Assembly: GCF_015477805.1 (NCBI RefSeq)
Contig: NZ_JADLQL010000002.1
Location: 620,001 to 684,000, forward strand
Source: Nocardia flavorosea
Lineage (GTDB): Bacteria > Actinomycetota > Actinomycetes > Mycobacteriales > Mycobacteriaceae
Reading direction: 5' to 3'
Length of the DNA stretch: 64,000 bases
Shown here: positions 61,289 to 64,000 of the stretch, piece after piece
Layout of the letters: every line of letters starts with the position of its first letter
Position numbering within the stretch: the first letter of the stretch is position 1
Position numbers and translations under genes: made by a program
Notes under the pieces: generated by a model
Databases searched by the model: none
Seen by the model: only the letters and a program-made list of their open reading frames with translations
What the model was told of the DNA's origin: nothing

Positions 61289-62989
61289 ATGAACGATCGG
61301 GAATACGATGTGGTGGTGGTCGGCAGCGGCGCCGCCGGGATGACCGCCGCCCTCACCGCCGCGCACAACGGGCTGAGTGTGGTGATCCTGGAGAAGGCGC
61401 CGTACTACGGTGGGTCCACCGCGCGCTCGGGCGGCGGGGTGTGGATCCCCGGCAACAAGGCCCTGCGCGAGACGGGCGGTCCCGACGACCGCGAGGAAGC
61501 GCGCAGGTATCTGCACAGCATCATCGGCGACGTGGTGCCCGCCGAACGTATCGATACCTATATCGACCGCGGCGCGGAAGCCCTCGACTTCGTGCTGGAC
61601 CACAGCCCACTGAAGATGGAATGGGTCAAGGGGTACTCCGACTACTACCCCGAAGCGCCCGGCGGCCGGGCCGGTGGCCGTTCCTGTGAACCCAAACCGT
61701 TCAACGCCATGGTCCTCGGCGACGAACGTTTCAAGATCCACCCGCCCTACTCCAAGGCTCCACTGAACGTCGCCGTAACCCAGGCCGATTTCGTCCGGCT
61801 GAACCTGATCCGCCGCCATCCCAAGGGCATGATCCGGGCGCTGCGGGTCGGGGTGCGCACCTACTGGGCCAAGTTCACCCGCAAGCACCTGATGGTGATG
61901 GGTCAGGCCATCATCGCCGGTATGCGCAAGGGCCTGATGGAAGCGAACGTGCCCCTGCTGCTCGATACCCCGATGAACAAACTCGTGATCGAGGAAGGCA
62001 AGGTCACGGGCGTCGAAGCCACCCACAACGGCGAAAAGGTGCGCTTCACCGCCCGCCACGGTGTGGTGCTGGGCAGCGGCGGGTTCGAGCACAACGCCGA
62101 GATGCGCGCCAAGTACCAGCGCGAACCGATTACCACTGAGTGGACAACCGGCGCCGCCACCAACACCGGAGATGGCATCCTCGCAGGTATGGACGCGGGC
62201 GCCGCGATCGGCTTCATGGAGGACGCTTGGTGGGGTCCGACCATCTTCAAGGGTGGTAAGCCGTGGTTCGCGCTGTCCGAACGCAATCTGCCCGGTTCGA
62301 TCATGATCAATCCGAAGGGTGAGCGGTTCGGCAACGAATCCGCACCCTACGTGGAGGCCGTGCACACCATGTACGGCGGTGAATACGGGCAGGGCGAGGG
62401 TCCGGGCGAGAATATCCCCACCTGGCTGGTGTTCGATCAGCGTTACCGCAACCGGTACATGTTCGCCAGCCTGCAGCCGGGCCTGAAGTTCCCGTCACGC
62501 TGGATGGAGAACGATCTGATCGTCAAGGCCGCAACCCTGCAGGAACTGGCCGAGAAGATCGGGGTCCCCGCCGATAAGCTGGCAGCCACGGTCGAACGAT
62601 TCAACAAATTCGCCGAATCCGGTAAGGACGAGGACTACAACCGCGGCGACAGCCAGTACGACCGCTACTACGGCGACCCCACCGTCAAACCCAACCCGTG
62701 CCTCGCCGCGCTGGTCCAGGGCCCGTTCTACGCGGCCAAGATGGTGCCCGGCGATCTCGGCACCAAGGGCGGTCTCGTCGCCGATACCGCGGCCCGGGTA
62801 CTCCGCGAGGACGGTACCCCGATCGAGGGCCTCTACGCCTCCGGCAATGTGTCGACCCCGGTGATGGGCCACACCTACGCCGGCCCCGGCGCGACGATCG
62901 GCCCGGCCATCGCCTTCGGTTACCTCGCCGTCCACGACATCATCGACCGCAAGAAGGCCGGGTCCGCCGCGTCACCGGCCGAGGCCTGA
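61289..62989 (+). CDS. kstD: KstD, 3-ketosteroid Δ1-dehydrogenase
   Basis: This 566-residue flavoprotein starts at ATG 61289 (MNDREYDVVVVGSGAAGMTA), aligning with M. tuberculosis KstD. FAD motif GSGAAG is at 12-17, followed by EKAPYYGGSTARSGGGVWIPGN. The C-terminal FAD segment is GHTYAGPGATIGPAIAFGYLA. KstD introduces the C1-C2 double bond in ring A, which with KshA leads to ring B opening. No ribosome binding site is visible; a KstR operator abuts the start. It is cotranscribed with a MaoC hydratase 14 bases on. Confidence 0.95.
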   Translation: MNDREYDVVVVGSGAAGMTAALTAAHNGLSVVILEKAPYYGGSTARSGGGVWIPGNKALRETGGPDDREEARRYLHSIIGDVVPAERIDTYIDRGAEALDFVLDHSPLKMEWVKGYSDYYPEAPGGRAGGRSCEPKPFNAMVLGDERFKIHPPYSKAPLNVAVTQADFVRLNLIRRHPKGMIRALRVGVRTYWAKFTRKHLMVMGQAIIAGMRKGLMEANVPLLLDTPMNKLVIEEGKVTGVEATHNGEKVRFTARHGVVLGSGGFEHNAEMRAKYQREPITTEWTTGAATNTGDGILAGMDAGAAIGFMEDAWWGPTIFKGGKPWFALSERNLPGSIMINPKGERFGNESAPYVEAVHTMYGGEYGQGEGPGENIPTWLVFDQRYRNRYMFASLQPGLKFPSRWMENDLIVKAATLQELAEKIGVPADKLAATVERFNKFAESGKDEDYNRGDSQYDRYYGDPTVKPNPCLAALVQGPFYAAKMVPGDLGTKGGLVADTAARVLREDGTPIEGLYASGNVSTPVMGHTYAGPGATIGPAIAFGYLAVHDIIDRKKAGSAASPAEA

Positions 62990-63003
62990 GCCGAGGAGAA
63001 GTT

Positions 63004-63867
63004 ATGCCCATCGATCCACAGGTAGCGCTCGGCGCGGAACTGCCGAGCAAGGAGTTCTCCTGGACTGCTTCCGATATCGCCCTCTACCACCTGGGCATCG
63101 GCGCGGGCCACCGCTGGACCGAACCCGCCGAACTGCGCTACCTCGACGATCGCGAACCGCAGGTCCTGCCCACTTTCGCCACTGTCGCGCACACGCTGCG
63201 CGATACCGATCCGCCGAAGGTGAAATTCCCCGGCGTCGATATCGACCTCGCCAAGGTCGTGCACGGTGCGCAGGAGATCCAGGTGCACCGGCCGCTGCCC
63301 GCCTCGGGTAAAGCGACCCGCACCGGCCGGATCAGCGAGATCTGGGACAAGGGCTCCAATGCGGTGATCGTGCAGGAGTTCACCATCACGGGCTCCGACG
63401 GTGCAGCCCTGTGGACCGAACGGTCGTCCATCTTCGCCCGCGGCGAAGGCGGTTTCGGCGGCGAACGCGGCCCCAGCAACAAGGCCGAACTGCCCGAGCG
63501 GGACCCGGATTTCGACATCACGACCGCGACCCTGCCGCAGCAGGCCCTGCTCTACCGCCTCTGCGGCGACCGCAACCCGCTGCACTCGGACCCGGAATTC
63601 GCCAAGGGCGCCGGGTTCCCGGCACCGATCCTGCACGGGTTGTGCACGTACGGGATCATCTGCAAAACCGCCACCGATACGGTGCTGGACTCGGCGGCGA
63701 CGCGGGTCACCGGGTTCAAGGCGCGGTTCGCCGGGGTGTTGTTCCCCGGTGAGACGCTGCGATCGCGGATCTGGCAGGAACCGGGCAAATTGACCATCAG
63801 TGCCACGGCCGTCGACCGCGACGACGCGCCGGTGCTGGGCGACGTGGTCCTCACCTACTCCGAGTAG
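63004..63867 (+). CDS. MaoC-type (hydratase 2) enoyl-CoA hydratase, Rv3538-like
   Basis: This 287-residue double hot-dog protein starts at ATG 63004 after GAGGAGAA. The hydratase 2 motif is YRLCGDRNPLHSDPEFAKGAGFPAPILHGLC, with the catalytic Asp/His pair in GDRNPLH; the N-terminal half is the degenerate hot-dog domain. Rv3538 (Hsd4B-like) occupies the same place after kstD. It probably hydrates a steroid side-chain enoyl-CoA. Confidence 0.92.
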   Translation: MPIDPQVALGAELPSKEFSWTASDIALYHLGIGAGHRWTEPAELRYLDDREPQVLPTFATVAHTLRDTDPPKVKFPGVDIDLAKVVHGAQEIQVHRPLPASGKATRTGRISEIWDKGSNAVIVQEFTITGSDGAALWTERSSIFARGEGGFGGERGPSNKAELPERDPDFDITTATLPQQALLYRLCGDRNPLHSDPEFAKGAGFPAPILHGLCTYGIICKTATDTVLDSAATRVTGFKARFAGVLFPGETLRSRIWQEPGKLTISATAVDRDDAPVLGDVVLTYSE

Positions 63868-63879
63868 GACCTCTGCACC

Positions 63880-63916
63880 GTGTGGCCGGCGACTTCGATG
63901 AGGTCGCCGGCCACAC
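63880..63916 (+). terminator. Terminator after kstD-MaoC operon
   Basis: GTGTGGCCGGCGAC (63880-63893) pairs perfectly with GTCGCCGGCCACAC (63903-63916) across a nine-base loop. It begins 13 bases after the hydratase stop. The remaining 84 bases to the window end show no gene. Confidence 0.8.
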
Positions 63917-64000
63917 GTCTTCGTACCCGGCCGTTCACGCGTGCGTCGTACCGCACCCCCGGGAAATCGGCGGGTCGCAACCACAATGCGCCACGTACCG

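Overview
The window is high-GC actinobacterial DNA from a mycolic-acid genus. Nocardia is the best guess and Rhodococcus the next. The reasons are the gene order of the cholesterol and HIP catabolic genes (which follows the Mycobacterium tuberculosis Rv3520c-Rv3573c region), KstR and KstR2 operators, an EspR-like regulator, WXG100 secretion substrates, F420-dependent enzymes, a mycothiol-type enzyme and many leaderless GTG starts. I saw no rRNA, tRNA, insertion sequence or CRISPR array.

Layout. 0-8.5 kb: sterol side-chain genes (F420-type oxidoreductases, a tandem OB-fold protein, ltp4, ltp3, an NTF2-like protein, cyp125, fadA5). 8.5-13 kb: an accessory block with an EspR-like regulator convergent to a translationally coupled operon of a secreted Gly-Ser-Ala repeat protein, an ImmA/IrrE peptidase and a membrane protein. 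13-18.3 kb: the first HIP block (two SDRs, echA20, ipdA, ipdB, ipdC). 18.4-26.8 kb: accessory genes (Rpn-like nuclease with a duplicated C-terminal module, an AmpC-type lipoprotein, a monooxygenase-globin fusion with an HxlR regulator, a secreted lipase, an MFS pump with MarR). 26.9-37.1 kb: the second HIP block (fadA6, kstR2, ipdF, fadE30, fadD3, a crotonase, fadE31-33). 37.1-38.5 kb: two toxin-antitoxin-like pairs. 38.5-45.5 kb: KstR-controlled ring degradation (secreted beta-propeller, CxxC protein, kshA, hsaADCB). 45.6-55.7 kb: stress and redox genes (Hsp20 with MerR, TetR with DsrE/PPOX/DUF1348, an imine-reductase-like enzyme, rsgA, GNAT, HxlR, MerR with old yellow enzyme, a GyrI-like protein). 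56.2-59.6 kb: a type VII secretion polymorphic toxin island with immunity gene and gene remnants. 59.5-64 kb: a KstD-like flavoprotein, kstD and a MaoC hydratase.

How the genes work together. Cyp125, FadA5 and the Ltp proteins shorten the sterol side chain. KstD and KshA open ring B, and HsaA, HsaB, HsaC and HsaD cut ring A. FadD3 activates the remaining HIP, and IpdF, FadE30, IpdC, EchA20, IpdAB, FadE31-33 and FadA6 take the C/D rings to central metabolism. KstR sites (TnnAACnnGTTnnA) control the first half. KstR2 sites with a shared CCAAGCANTTGCT core control the second half. Several KstR2 promoters have a TANNNT hexamer exactly six bases before the start codon, which predicts leaderless mRNA, and a secreted lipase carries the same architecture.

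The strongest leads for undescribed biology are the Rpn-like nuclease with an internal start and a duplicated stand-alone C-terminal module, the type VII toxin with an AT-rich tip and immunity gene, the coupled repeat-protein/ImmA/membrane operon, the KstR-controlled secreted beta-propeller, the small CxxC protein coupled to kshA, and the KstR2-like lipase promoter.
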